Of a DNA stretch of 64,000 bases, positions 44,719 through 57,900 are shown in pieces. Source of the stretch: Asterias amurensis (taxonomy: Eukaryota; Echinodermata; Asteroidea; Forcipulatida; Asteriidae); contig NC_092668.1 of assembly GCF_032118995.1 (NCBI RefSeq), positions 10,023,501-10,087,500 on the forward strand. The letters run 5' to 3'. The stretch's first letter is position 1. Each line of letters opens with the position of its first letter. Both the position numbers and the translations under genes were made by a program. Under the pieces are notes generated by a model. The model did no database searches. It was not told where the DNA came from and saw nothing but the letters and a program-made list of their open reading frames with translations.

Positions 44719-44758
44719 AGACAGTCATCAGATATATACTTATAATGAATCACAATTG

Positions 44759-45138
44759 TTAAATACACTGGACACTATTGGTAATTGTCAAAGACCAGTC
44801 TTGAGTATCTCAACATATGCATACAATAACGAACCTGTGAAAATTTGAGCTCAATTGGTCGTCCAAGTTGCGAGATAATAATTAAAGAAGAAACACCCTT
44901 TTGTCAAACGAAGTTGTGTGCTTCCGGAGGCTTGATTTCAAGACCTCAAAATCTAATTATGAGGTCTCAAAATCAAATTCGTGGAAAATTACTTCTTTCT
45001 CAAAAACTATGTTACTTCAGAGGGAGCCGTCTCACAATGTTTTATACTATCAACAGCTCTCTATTGCTTGTCACCAAGTAAGTCTTTATGCTTCCAATTA
45101 TTTTGAGTAATTACCAATAGTGTCCATCAGTGCCTTTG
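44759..45138 (-). mobile_element. MITE family A copy 10, just downstream of the TRIM gene
   Basis: TTAAATACACTGGACACTAT at the left and ACCAATAGTGTCCATCAGTG-CCTTT at the right, reversed orientation. It begins 40 bp after the TRIM stop codon, so it would lie in the 3' UTR. Confidence 0.85.
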
Positions 45139-46639
45139 AAGCCCGATCTGGGTTCTGGATTTTATTCAATTAATAAACCCATGCTTGAGATGATGGTATG
45201 TCAATGTCTACATGATCCAGTCAACAACTATGTGTGCAGTTTGTTTGAGTATAGAGTATGAGCGGTCTTAGGAGAAAGTAGAATGGGATTAATGAAATTA
45301 CAATCTAGATGAGGGGTGGTGGCAGCGACGTAGGGGGATCTTTGGAGTTGTTTCTCAGAAGTGAAGATACATGAGAAGTAGTTAGAATCTGTGACTAAGA
45401 CAGCGGTAAGCAGAATTTTAACCCGGGTCCTAGAGGTGAAAGAGACAGGGTAAAAACTACTAAGCCCTAAGCCCCCCCCCCCCCCCCCCCCCGCCCCCCG
45501 GCAACCTGAATGCCCTATTTAATACTGTGCTGGACCAGCTAAGCAAAAGTGATCATCCATTCAACCAGTATATACACAGATTTTGCGATTGTTTCCAAAT
45601 TGTAAAGGTGTTTTACACTGCTGATAAACACTGTGTAAACATTTAATAAAGCATACAAATGGACCACTGCAAAAACACTCTTGACTTCTGCCCTGTTATA
45701 AATGTGATATTATCTTATCTAGAAAAACCATGACAACCCTCCAATAGATCATAAATGCATGGTTTGAGTATTGATTTGTTTTTTGAATACATGTACTAAT
45801 AATCTGTAGGGGGGGGAGACAGGAAAAAAGTAACCTTTGAAAATGTGAAAAGTAGAGCTAAATACTTTTCTTGTTATTTAGCGTATGTTATATTGGTGGT
45901 TTTTTTAAATACCAAAACATATAATAATATTGATAAAAGTTGTCTTTTAGAAAACATTTTTAATTTTAAGTCCGGTGAAAGTTCTTCGTAGTGGCATCTC
46001 ACATGAGAGATCAAAGACAAAAGAAAAATAGGACTAAAAAATAAAACATCTTTCGATCTTAATTATTAAAACTGTCTATTTGGAAAATGCAAAAATGCAT
46101 GTGTTGTTCGGTTTGTCAATTGATGTACTTATAACAGAATATAGGTCTATGTCCTGCACTTCTTACAAATGGTTTGTGTTTGTAGCTTTCTAGCTACACC
46201 ACTGGTTACACGCTCTTTTCTAAAAAATAAAACTAAGCTTTGAGTTGATAGTTGCAGCTTGACCCAGGATGATGTACATGTACACCAGTCCTTTAATCAA
46301 GCCGCTCTCTATTTTAGGGCGCAATGACACCCAATAACGTACAAGTATTTATCCAAATACACATAAACTAGAAAATAAACCCTACAAGTACCAACCTTGG
46401 GATTATCCAACTCACATAAATCTAGTATTCTAAATAAAATAACTTCTATGGCACACAGCCTGTTATACACTACATCAGAGAAGACCTGCAGAAGCAAATA
46501 TAGACCCTATAGACCCAATATAAAGTTTGTTGACCACAGTCCTAAATTGAGATTATCAATGGTTTGGGAAAACTTCTTATTAACAGGAACATGGTTTCTA
46601 ATAAAAAGTACAAACATAACAATAAGGAAGGAAAAATAA
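45139..46639. other. non-coding, with a C-tract
   Basis: A C-only run interrupted once by G spans about 45473-45499. The rest is AT-rich with no exon recognised. Confidence 0.4.
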
Positions 46640-46975
46640 CCACTTCTATCTCAATAACGGCTCTTCCCTGAACTAACTTCTATCTCAATTTCAGTTCTTT
46701 TCAGACCCCCCACTTCTATCTCAATTTTGGTTCATCTCGGAACCCTTCCTAATTGGTTCTTCTCAAAACTTCTATCTCAAATCCAGTTCTTTTCAGAAAG
46801 ACTACTTCTTACTTTGGTTCTTCTCTCTTCTTTTCATCTCAATTTCCGTTCTTCTCAGGACTTAGTTCCAGTTCAACTCTGAGCTACTGCTTGTATCTTA
46901 ATTCTGGTTCTTCTCATAAATACTTCTTCTGCTCAATTCTGGTTCCTCTCAAAACAACCACTTCTTCCAAATATT
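46640..46975. repeat. pyrimidine-rich minisatellite, unit about 35-45 bp
   Basis: Degenerate units of the form ACTTCTATCTCAATT-TGGTTCTTCTCAGAAC repeat about eight times. Any reading frame through it is low complexity. Confidence 0.75.
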
Positions 46976-47929
46976 GATATTTGTTTGTCTATGGTTTCCA
47001 ACTGTTTGCCAATTCATCTATCAAATCTTCTTGTCAGAGTATTGTGCAAATAGGGTAAATGAGCCTTTCCTTCCAACTTTGATATCTGGGTTTTGGAACA
47101 ATCAATAATCCCAAGAAAGACGCTTGGACTGAACAAACTAAACCCTAGACACATTGGTCACAATTTAGTGGTGTTATTTAATTAGTTCGAGAAAACCAAT
47201 AGTTGATTAGGTTTAGGAATTGTTGAAGGTCTTGCAGTACAAATAAACCCAGGGTTCATAGTTTGCTTTGGGTTTGCTGTTCATTGCCTGAAGGCCTTTT
47301 GATTTATATGAACATACAATCTATATCATGTAGATTTTTTTTAAATTATCCCCTGCAGTTGGCTAGCCTGTTCCCAAAACATTTTCTGGTGGAAAGTGTA
47401 TGTTTTATGATAATTCCTTGACTGGCATTTCCTTTTGGTGTATGGAAGCCAGTTCCAGACTTGTCAAGTACCAATTTTTTCCAATAAAAATAACTTTTTG
47501 TTGAAGTTATGTGGCAACAGGCTCTGTGCTTCTGTACCAGTTTTAAGTGTTCAAACGTTACTCTCACACCATTTACTGCATATGCTGTCCCATGTGAATG
47601 TACAAACATACAGAATGGTACCAATAAAAATGTACTTTTGCACTGACCAAAATATTCAAGAGCAGGCTGGTAGATAAAGCAATTATTTCACTGCTAGGGG
47701 ACAATTTGTAGTTGACGACATGTAGGCCTACTCAAACACTCGGCTAACCACCCACCGTAACAAATTGTTGCAGGGATCTCAGCAACTATCCCACCAGCAA
47801 ATGTTTATTTTTGTTTACGCTTGGAATTCTTTAAGTTTCATCATCTAGACTGTTGGTGGGTGTTCTAACAAACAGATCATCATGCTGAACTTTTTCATGT
47901 AACCATCATAAGTGCAGAGGTGAGTTGAT
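46976..47929. other. non-coding, no gene seen
   Basis: No exon or repeat of the listed families recognised. Confidence 0.4.
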
Positions 47930-48130
47930 TTGGGATGGGCAATGAGGGTCAAGAAGTTTCATAAGCTTCTCTCCACCCAGGGGTAAATGGGTATCTGCTA
48001 GAGAAGGTTCTTGTGATTGATTTGTACTGTAGTGGCGCTACATTTCACAGCACTGGTTGTATACTCCAAGGGAGCTGAAATAGTTTTAAAAGGGCGCTAT
48101 ATAAAAACCAACTATTATTGTTATTATTCA
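47930..48130 (+). mobile_element. SINE S2 3' portion with LINE-like tail
   Basis: CACCCAGGGGTAAATGGGTA, TGGTTGTATACTCCAAGGGA and AAAAGGGCGCTATATAAAAA are followed by TTATTG/TTATTA units. The tail resembles the LINE fragment end at 22720-22770. Confidence 0.65.
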
Positions 48131-51100
48131 AGAGAGACCTCTGGAAAGTTATGTGTTCATGTTGATGAAAAAGTAAATAAGCTCCACCACCATGTAGGAC
48201 CTGGTTAAGTGTAGCTGATAGGCGCCAGTGTTCTACATGGTAATACAGGGCCCTGTTAGGCTCCTGGGCAAATCTCCAGGTTTATGTTGAGATTTCCTGT
48301 AATTGAGCACATAATTGCTCCATGTCCCAAGAGACGCTCTTAGAATTCTTTTAAAGATGCCAGCTCTGGTTTTTGGTGGACTTGTCTATATTTTGTAGAT
48401 TCAAGCTGTTGGATTTCATTAGAACTAATGCATGAACAAATCTATCAATGACAGGTGGCAGTTAAATAAAAACTAAAATTAATTGTAGTCTGGATCTTGG
48501 ACATAACGTACAAATATTTTGCATGAATTATTTTGTGAATTTTTTCATGGCATAATAAAATGCAACATTTTGGGTAGGTTTTTGTTTTGAAACAGCATCG
48601 TCTGTCAAATTTGTTCTGGGAATAAGTTCTTTAAAACAAATGACTTAATCTCTAAAAACTAACAATGGGAGAACAATGGAAGTCTTTGCTTTACCAGGTC
48701 AGCAATCGTGTTTGTATGTTTGCAAATCCATGTAACTATTTGGTCACAAAAAATGCAATTAGCAATGTTGTCCACATGCTTTAAGGATGGCAACCATCTT
48801 TAAAACTTCCTTTAAAATTTTTATTTAACGTCAAACTGGCTGTCATGCAACCACATTACATGGAATTCCCTCAGAATACTATAATATGACATGTTGTAAA
48901 TATGTAGAGTATATTTCATTGAAGTGGGGGGGGGGGTGGTTCTAATAATGACATAAATGTAAACTATTTGAAAGGATTTCCAATTAACATTGTTTACTGG
49001 TCTCTCTCAATGTGGTGCATGCCCATCAGATCAAGGTCAGTAAATTACACAACTGAAAAAAACCAAGTTATATTGTATGCAAAATTATTTCATCATGACA
49101 GTTTGTGGGGGGGGGGGTAGAATGGTTGCGAAACATTTATCAGGTCTTTGTTGCCTCCTACTATAAAAAGAATGTTTGAAGTAGCTAATCCCAAATAGAA
49201 ATGACAGCTAAAGGCCTATCTTGTGTGATTTGACGATAACATGATGATAACATGACAATACACAGAGTTTTATTTGATCTGCATTTGATGATTATTTCAT
49301 TATTGCAGTCTTTTCTTTTATCTTTGCAAAAGACAATTAATTATTGGATGCTGCAGCATAGGGTTTGCATGGTGTCTAGACTAAGAGTGAATGGGGCCAG
49401 TTCTGATTGCATTGATCAATAAACCTTGCTCTAGAATGAATCCAATGGAAGAACTACATGACCTTCCATGGAAACACATGATATTTCAAAATGATTTTTC
49501 AAATCGTGATATTTTCATAGCACAATTCAAAATGATATTTTGTGAAAAGCAAGTGCAGAGAGAAGCTGTTTCGCCATAAAAAATGGAACAAAGTGTAGAA
49601 AGAGGCTGAGATTGGACATGTTGTTCACATCCATACATGCGATAGAAATGAAAAAAATTATAAAAAATAAAAAAAAAGTTTTTGAGTTGGGCTGTTTTCC
49701 CATGGAAGGGGCCGAACTTGTATAAGAGGGCCTTTTCCGGATCCAAGCCTAGTTTCTTAATTCAGCTTTGGCGCCTTCAATTTTGGAGCAGTGTGTTTTT
49801 CGAATGGTGTTTTAACATCAAAAAGGAGCATAAGCAAATGATTGGAAACGGCACTGTGTGGTTGCACCACAATAACAATGGGCTTTACTAATGAGTTTAC
49901 CATCTTGAAATCCATGAATACAAAAGTTTAAAATATGTGTGATCACATTGGTGGTCGTAGCGATCTCCCAACAGTGAATTGAGTCTGCACCAGCTACTAA
50001 TTTGCACCTTTTGGCATTGACTTTTAGTTTACTCATTGAGGTAACCAGACCTATTTTGTTGGTGTGCAGGGAAGGGGCAAAAATCGCTTTCACAATATCA
50101 TCTGTTTTGGTGAATGGATTGAAAAAGATGCATCTAGGTATTTAAATTTTTGTCAGGCATGTGCTGGGTGTATTCCAAAAGAGAAGGTTCAGGCCTATAT
50201 AGGCAGTTTTAATTTTAAAACGCCTTTTCTCCATACATTAATCTTCAAAGAAAAACGCAGTAAATTTTCTATAGGCTTCTTATAATCGCTGGAGGCAGTT
50301 TGAGTGAAATACCATAATGGTCATGGCTTATAGTGAAAATAATATATGACACAACAAGGTATTTTGAGGGCACCGCCATTCAGCCAATTTCATTTGATGA
50401 CCATTGACTTTGGCTCGACCACCATTTCTATTTGTGTGTGAAAATAGTTTATTTCACTCCTTTTTCTGTTTAGCAGACAAAAAGACTTTAGAGCAAAGAA
50501 ACCAAAATTCTGCTTTAAATAATACTTTTCAAAGTTGAACAAACAACAACCAAACAGAAATTATCTTTATGTAAGATTTCAGTATTTATGGCAAAGAATT
50601 TGAGATGAAAGTACAACTTATTTTAAAATTTCACAATAATGAAATAAAAGAACACTCATATGCATAACCTACCATTAATTCAAATTGAAGTTTGGTTAAA
50701 CTACAGTACATAATGTATTTTTTAGTCAAATAATAAACCTAAATGAATGAATAAATGAATATTGAAAAACAAATATGTGACCCACTCTGTGAAAATGTGT
50801 CACATGTCGCCCAATGCAATAATATTAAGATATGGACAATTACAGGTAGAATAAGATCTTTAGTTGCATGGTTAACCTTTAGAACACTTATTTTTAGGCA
50901 ATAAAGCTATGAATACAACAATTTTGTGATTGCATACTTATGTCTAATTTGTATCCTTTTGCACACAATGGTAGTTTAAAATATCATTTTACTTGTAATT
51001 CGTTTTTCACAAAAAATGGTGTAGTGGCTAATTTCAAACGGTAGTAACTCAGCAACGCGATACACCCCAAAGCTTAAACACATACCAAATTACTGCTGCT

Positions 51101-51403
51101 GATGTGTTCTTCACAGCCATGCATATAACTCAATTCCTGAAATTGCCTACATCTGACTCATTTTCACAGAGCGGGTTACATATTTTAAAATAACATTATT
51201 AATGAAAAGTCTGTTGTATTCATTGAGAAAGCCAACATCACTATGCTTACTCCCTTTTCTTCCCTTTTTTGGTGAGAAATTGCAATTGGATTACAGTCCA
51301 TTATGATTGTAGGCATGAGTATTATCCACTAGGAGCCTTGCTGGTAGAGCAGAATGCACTACCTGTCCGACTGAGTTTTCTAGTATTTACCCCTTGCACC
51401 AAT
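48131..51403. other. non-coding, no gene seen
   Basis: AT-rich with G runs (48925-48935, 49106-49116), and an A/T-rich patch with AATGAATGAATAAATGAAT (50742-50760). Short frames such as 50064-50285 (+) have no motif. A small SINE-like piece with GGTAGAGCAGAATGCACTA lies near 51340-51380. Confidence 0.4.
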
Positions 51404-51698
51404 GTCACACGCAGCTACTCTCTAACCAGCTCACCATTCTGTGAGTCAAATTGTCACACGCAGCTACTCTCTAACCAGCTCACCATTCTGTGAGTCAAAT
51501 TGTCACACGCAGAGCTCTCTAACCAGCTCACCATTCTGTGAGTCAAATTGTCACACGCAGCTACTCTCTAACCAGCTCACCATTCTGTGAGTCAAATTGT
51601 CACACGCAGCTACTCTCTAACCAGCTCACCATTCTGTGAGTCAAATTGTCACACGCAGCTACTCTCTAACCAGCTCACCATTCTGTGAGTCAAATTGT
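51404..51698. repeat. 49-bp minisatellite, six near-identical copies
   Basis: Units start at 51404, 51453, 51502, 51550, 51599 and 51648. Each reads GTCACACGCAGCTACTCTCT, AACCAGCTCACCATTCTGTG, AGTCAAATT. Only unit three differs (48 bp, CAGAGCTC in place of CAGCTACTC). Each unit contains CTCAC-CATTCT-GTGAG, a 5-bp hairpin. The homogeneity implies recent expansion. Confidence 0.95.
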
Positions 51699-52628
51699 AT
51701 GCCTAAAATGTGCACTGTACTGTATAAACCTGATATTTCGTTCCTTTTCATGATAACCAAAACTTTCTGTAAAGAGTCCAGGGCTGTCCTCCGTTAATAC
51801 CAGAGTCTTAGGGACTTATCACAAGGCAATGTAGAGGCAACAGTTCCAGGCAAGAAGCGAATCAATTCACATTTGAATGTTCACATCTTTTTCTGGGAGA
51901 TCGCAAGACATTGTTTGCAAAATTACTCATGTGCTACCAAAGTGGTCCTGTAGCATACGCTGCAGTTAGTTGCATGTATAAGTTGCCTCTCGTAGTATCT
52001 AGCAATAAGGTACTCAAGGCGATTAAACAAAGAAACATTTTAAAGACAGGTTTTTGAAATTTGAAAAGTTGTAGCACCTTTTAACAGTTTCACAGGCGCT
52101 GCAGCGCACTCAGCAACCACTGTCATAATTACTGGCGCAAACCTCTTCTCTTAACAATAAGTGTAATACAATGCAATACCCAACACATGGAACCTAGCTG
52201 GCTATATGTCCAATCCAAAAGACTAATAAAGGTAAGTGTCTTGCTTTAGGACAAGTGTCAAGACCGGGACTCAAACCCACACTCTGCTAATCAGAAACAC
52301 CTGAGCTTGAGTTCAGTGTGCCTGAATCATTGGCCACAACACGCCATATGATCAACAAACACCATTCCCACTTAAATTAATCAAACGAACATCTTGTAAA
52401 ACGTGGACAGAAACTTGGAGGTAACATGGAGGTAACATGAGTAACATGACTTCAGTCATCATGGAAGAACATTTGATATACAAAACAAAGTGAAAATTGC
52501 AACCAAAAAAACCTAGCCTAGGAATTAAAAAAGTTCCAAGTATATACAGAACATTCTACAATTAATAACAGAAATTTACAGATTGGCAATTAATTCTCTA
52601 CAAAAAGGTCCCCCAAAACATTTTGTAA
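51699..52628. other. non-coding spacer with a SINE S2 fragment
   Basis: A reversed S2 piece (about 52225-52350) carries AAGTGTCAAGACCGGGACTC then AAACCCACACTCTGCTAATC. GGTAACAT-GGAGGTAACATG is locally repeated at 52420-52450. No gene. Confidence 0.45.
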
Positions 52629-52979
52629 TTGAAGACACTGGACACTAAAACTACTGGTAATTGTCAAAGACAAGTCTTCTCACTTGGCATATCTCAACAT
52701 GTGCACAAAATAACTCAATTGGTCGCCAAAGTTGCACGATAATAATGGAAGAAAAAACACCCTTGTTCTCGAAGTTGTGCGCTTTCGGCCTCAAAATCTT
52801 ATTCTGAGGACTCGAAATCAAACTCGTGGAGAATTACTTCTCAAAAACTATGTCACTTCAGAGGGAGCCGTTTCTCAAAATGTTTTGTACTATCAACAGC
52901 TTTCCATTGCTTGTTACCAAGTAAGCTTTTATGGTAACAATTATTTTGAGTAATTACCAACAGTGTCCACTGCCTTTAA
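52629..52979 (-). mobile_element. MITE family A copy 11, slightly shortened
   Basis: GAAGACACTGGACACTAAAA at the left, ACCAACAGTGTCCACTGCCT-TTAA at the right. Small deletions occur in the CACAGGTT and GAGACCTC regions. Confidence 0.8.
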
Positions 52980-54689
52980 AATCAAGTATTTCTATATAAA
53001 AATAATGCTACGGCATCTACATTTAGACTGGCAAATTTACAAGCACACCTGAACTACGACAAACGTTTTACAAACAATTTGCCTCTTTTTCAAAAAATAA
53101 TTACCGAACATCATTTGGCATACCCTGTAAATTGCCATGCAATTGTTGTATACAAGATATTTTTAAGTTACACAATTAGTACACTGGCAAGTTGTGCATA
53201 ATGTTCGACATGATGAATATAAATTACAGAATATTTTTAAACAACAATTAAATTTGATGCATGGTTCATATATAAATTACACAACACATAAAACCAAAAC
53301 ACTTAAAAAAGAAATCTAATTTAGGAACAGAAAAAACCCGAAAGAAATATACACTTCTCACTAACTGCAACATATTTCAAATTTTTACCAAAAATTATTG
53401 CTTTTATTAACTCCCTATGTTTCTAATCAGCAGGAACATCAGATTTACTTATTGCTGTTTTCAACCTTGCATTCTGAGCCAACCACCTCTATTTCTGATC
53501 TTTGATCTCCACCTACCCTTAAATTTCTCAACTCCAGGCCGGCAATTACTAGGAGGCAATAGCCTGTTACCCTTAATCTCAGTGTCAGTGCCGCTTCAAA
53601 AGTTACCCATTGACATTATCATCCTCTTCCTCTGCATGGGTGAGAAGGTTTAAACACCCAAACACATCCACATCAACCAGGTCCCTGCCTCCTCCAAGAT
53701 AACCTTCCCCTTTCCTTGATGACTCTCTGTCTTGAAGTCAACCACCCCAGACAATGTTTACAACAAACTGTTCTTTATCATCTGTGTGGGCGACAGAGAT
53801 AACATCAATCAATTCAATCACTCTCACTTGTGAAATCTAACCGTACTTGGTCGGGTTTAATAAAATGCACACATGTGTTTATGGCAGCTTCTGAAGAAGT
53901 GTGTGTTATTGTAGTTTAGACATTTCAGTGTATTGTGGCTTCTTTTTGAACCGCCACAGCACTAAGGATAAGATACTTGACATCTCTCTAAAAACTCATA
54001 TCCAGCTACACCATGATTCAGGATTAGTTCAGATTCCTCCTCCAGCCTCCTTGAATAGTTTCCTTCAGTATGAAAAGGGTAAATCTTGGATATTGTGGTG
54101 CCTCCAGGGTACCCTCCTTGGTGCAATACACCATTGTTATCTAGCTACAAGGAGGACAAGGTTACAGCTCTTCCCTAGTTACATCCATAGGGGAGAATGT
54201 ATTTCTACATTGTCGGAAGCCTTTGCCCAGATACACTCTTTCATAATTTGCCCAACACCATCAACTGTCACTTACACCTGTCAAAGAATCCATCACTATT
54301 ATCCAAATGTGTTATTAATGAGAGCTGCTGGTCCTTGAGCCTCCCTTGGTAGCTGCTTCGGCATGGCGAGGATAAGCTTGCTCCTCCTGCCTCATTAATG
54401 ACCTCCTTGGCTTCTACTAATCTCAATCCCTTATCCATCTACAAAAATAGGTGTTCAACAGCTCCTGAGCTGCCCTTTGTGAGTCCCCTTGTTGTGTTTG
54501 CCTCCTACATACCCTTACAAGCTTGTATACCCCTGTAACCATGGACCTTCTGTTGTCCCTCTTATTGTTTTGCACACGTTTTCCAACTGTGGACCTTTCC
54601 CGAACCGTGTCCTATTTGATAAAGGTCCCCGGTTTGAATGTGTATACATACTCTCCTATACATCAATATAAGTCCTTACCATCCTACCT
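52980..54689. other. non-coding; 3' flank of the SLC9B gene
   Basis: Should contain the 3' UTR of the - strand SLC9B gene immediately below 54690. The nearest - strand AATAAA-type signal I saw is about 53403-53409 (AATAAAAG), 1.3 kb away, so the UTR end is unresolved. Pyrimidine-rich frames at 53417-54671 (+) have no motif. Confidence 0.4.
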
Positions 54690-54935
54690 CTACAGCATTG
54701 ATGATGATTCTCCCTGTCCTTTAGCCTCCTTTGGTACCTCTTCCTGAATCCTTTCCTCCTCCTCTTCCTGCTCCTCATCTACACCCTCAGGAGAAACTAC
54801 AGTCACTTCAGGTATGGGAAGTTTGTCTGTGTTGCCTTCTTGGGATTTCTGAAGGAGCCTCCGCCCTCCAAGAGCAATCATGATTGCACCAATGGGTGCA
54901 GTGAGAATGATGGAGAGGACTGCTAGGGTGAGGAT
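54690..54935 (-). CDS. SLC9B2-like: SLC9B-like terminal exon i
   Basis: Acceptor TCCTTCTGTAG, phase 0, stop TAG at 54690-54692. Encodes the last helix ILTLAVLSIILTAPIGAIMI and GGRRLLQ, then a cytosolic tail rich in Glu (DEEQEEEEERIQEEVPKEAK). Confidence 0.9.
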   Translation of the reverse strand: MLTLAVLSIILTAPIGAIMIALGGRRLLQKSQEGNTDKLPIPEVTVVSPEGVDEEQEEEEERIQEEVPKEAKGQGESSSML

Positions 54936-57900
54936 CTACAGAAGGAAGGAATGGAAATAACATTCAGAATAAGTTACAGACTACCAGGCCTGGAATTACA
55001 CTTACATGTAGGCCATTGATGCAGTGGCCTTCATTGCCCCTGGTCCTGGCCTTGATGCCCCTTCAAATGTTTCCCATTGACTTTCAGATTTTCCAATGGA
55101 AGTACCCGTTGTAAAATGAAAATGGCCTTGCCCTTTTAAAGATGAAATTCCAGGCCTGAATAACAAACCCTTTTGTAACAGGTATACAGAGCTATGTTGA
55201 ATTATGAGACCCTTTGTATAGCACCTTGTAAGAGTTAAAAAGGTTCTGGTGCAAGCTGTAGCCAACATGCCGAAAACTCTGGGGCAATCTCGTTCTCTTA
55301 ACCTAGGTGCACCGGGTTCTTTTTCAAGGGGTTAGAGTGGATGACACAAAATGCTGAAATTTGGGTCAAGATCTTAAGAGGCATGTTGAAATGATGGTAT
55401 TTTAAGAATATATGCAATTCTGGAGTTACAGATTTCAAGAAGCTTTTTGGTTTCTTTGTTGCTGGAGAAGAAATTAATGGAACTTTTTATAATTACAGCA
55501 TGTTTAATTTTTAATTCTGGATCTGGATAAATAATTCTCAATTTTCTAATTAGAGCCTTGATGAAGAAATTTTAGTTTAGTGTTAGACATGGGAGGAAAA
55601 CCCCAGAGACTTATTTCCAGGGAAAGCCACACAGTCAGGTAGGGACTGAAACCCCAATCCACTTAGTGCCCCCGGTGGGATTTGAACCAGGGTTCCAGAG
55701 GTGGAAGGCAAGGGAAGATACCAAAAAAAGAAATGTTTCATATTATTATACCAACTACGCCAACCTGACAAACATTTTTTTATCCCTGAAGCAATAATGA
55801 CACAAATTTGATAAAATTACCTTGATCCCATTCTGCTCTGCTGCATATCCAGCGTTCTTGTTTATTGCCACCTCCCATGCCAGAGGGCCAATGGCAGCCT
55901 GTAAACAAATAAGTTACAAACAAAAAACTGTCCAAATAAACTTTCTTTCACATGGTGAAATATGGCAGTAAATATTTAGATGTCTCCCCCAGACCCAACC
56001 AGTGAAAATCACTAGTAAGGGTTGTGTGAGAACCACTATGAATCTCCCTTGAGTTGTGGGGTTTCTGAAAAGAAAAGTGGTATGACAACACAAGCCAATT
56101 TCACGAAAAGGCAGGATAAATCGTATCTCGAGTTAGGACGAGTAACCTAACTTAGGATGGGTTTAATGGGTTTAATGGGTTTAATCTTAAGTTAGGAAGA
56201 GTTTAGTGAAATCGACAGCTGATCATCTACAGCAGAAGTAAGGCTGGGATACTTTAAAGCTTTACAAGTTCAGTAGATTGCTCTATGGTGCAAGAAGGAT
56301 TTGGGAGGGGCCCTTTACGCTCAGCAACAAGGGATTCAGAGAATACAAATTAACTTTATGATCAACAACATTGTGTTGGACCGGTTGGACTTTACAAAAA
56401 GTGACCCTCGTAAAAACTTAACATTAATTGCGTTGTCACTTCAAAGATGAAACTCTGGGCTGTTTGTGAATTGTTACCCGTAAACTTTGTACAAGTATGA
56501 TACAATTTGTGTTTTACCTGTACGGTGGCCTTTGGGAACCAAGAGAGGGCAGCAAACACCTTTTCCTTGAGGTTGAGACCTGCTTTACAGACGACCAGCA
56601 TTGTGACGGCAGTCCGTACAGCGAGACCTGTTGCCATTATAGCTATGCCAAGACCTGACAAATAGATTTGAAAATAATTGAATAAGTAATCAGTTCAGGA
56701 GATCAGGAGATGTACCTTCATGAAATCAAGGCCACCGTTGTCAGTTTTTGTCTGCACTTAATGTAAACCCTAAATAACAACTGCTTGTTATTAGTATTTT
56801 GTTTTTAATCTGATAAAGAAATCAAGGAACCCTCTAAAGTACCTCCCACTGTAAACCACAGGCCTAAAGATACCTGTGGAAAGAAGATGCTGAGGACATC
56901 TCAGGTTTAGATGTTGAAGGAAAACCCAACATGATTTGGAATGAAATCCACCTTTGGGATTCGAATCAGGGTCCACACAGTTGAAAGGCAGGGAAGAAAC
57001 CACTAGCAAACCTGAATACCCAATGCCAATGGTTAAAGCATTGGTTGTGTGCACAACACCTTACTTTCTGCATAAGCCACCGTGACCCATGCTCGAACCA
57101 GGAACACCGGAGTAAACCCTTTCTCTTTACAACAAGTGCACTGGGCTCCTTTTCGTGCAATACACAAAACACTGGACCAACAACTTAACGTCCCATCCCA
57201 ATGATGCAGCAATAATGGCTACTGGTTCAACTGTCACAACTAGGACTGGTACCCACACTCTGCTGACCACAAACACCAGAGCTTGAGTTTGGTGCTCTTA
57301 TTGGCTTGGCCATGACATACCATGAACCCCACAAACCCGTATGAAAGGTTATGTGATACAAGGAGTAAAAGATTTCATGGATATCATTTGATGACAATTG
57401 TAACATGGGTATGGGAATATTTGTAAATGTAACAAAAGATGTTTAATGATCACTCTGAAAACAGATTGTGCAGAAGCCCTAGCCATAGCCATAGCCACCA
57501 TTACTGACACAATCTAATACTATGTAGAATAGTTTCCTTTTGCGGCTCAGATATTTCTTTGAGAAACCTTCAGCCGATTTCACGAAACGCCAGGATCAAT
57601 CCTAACTCGAGTTAGGACGAGTAACTCGCTAACTTTGGTTAAATGCGGCCTACGAATTTTGATACGGAACTGAACCTGTCTTTAAGGCCTAAGATTAATC
57701 CCAGGTTAGGATAAGTTTGGTGAAATGGACAGCTTGTTACTTACCCACAGTGTCATCTAGATATTCAACTGATACTGCCGCTCCTATGAGACCAAATAGG
57801 ATTGGTTCAAACAACTTCCAGATTAATCCAACAACCTTTTTAACAGGTTCCTGACAGAAGAAACAATTAAGATGGGATGTAAAGTCTTTCATATTTCAGA

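Noticed and set aside
45473..45499. C-run as a possible i-motif/G-quadruplex regulatory element
   Set aside because: Homopolymer runs are frequent here (16371, 25706, 48925, 49106) and nothing ties this one to a promoter.
51404..51698. Regular repeats that could suggest a CRISPR array
   Set aside because: The 49-bp units are contiguous with no unique spacers, and the context is a eukaryotic genome; it is a minisatellite.
15000..54000. A prokaryote-style or phage-like defence system
   Set aside because: No operon, no clustered intact ORFs and no such domains; the region is eukaryotic non-coding and mobile-element DNA.
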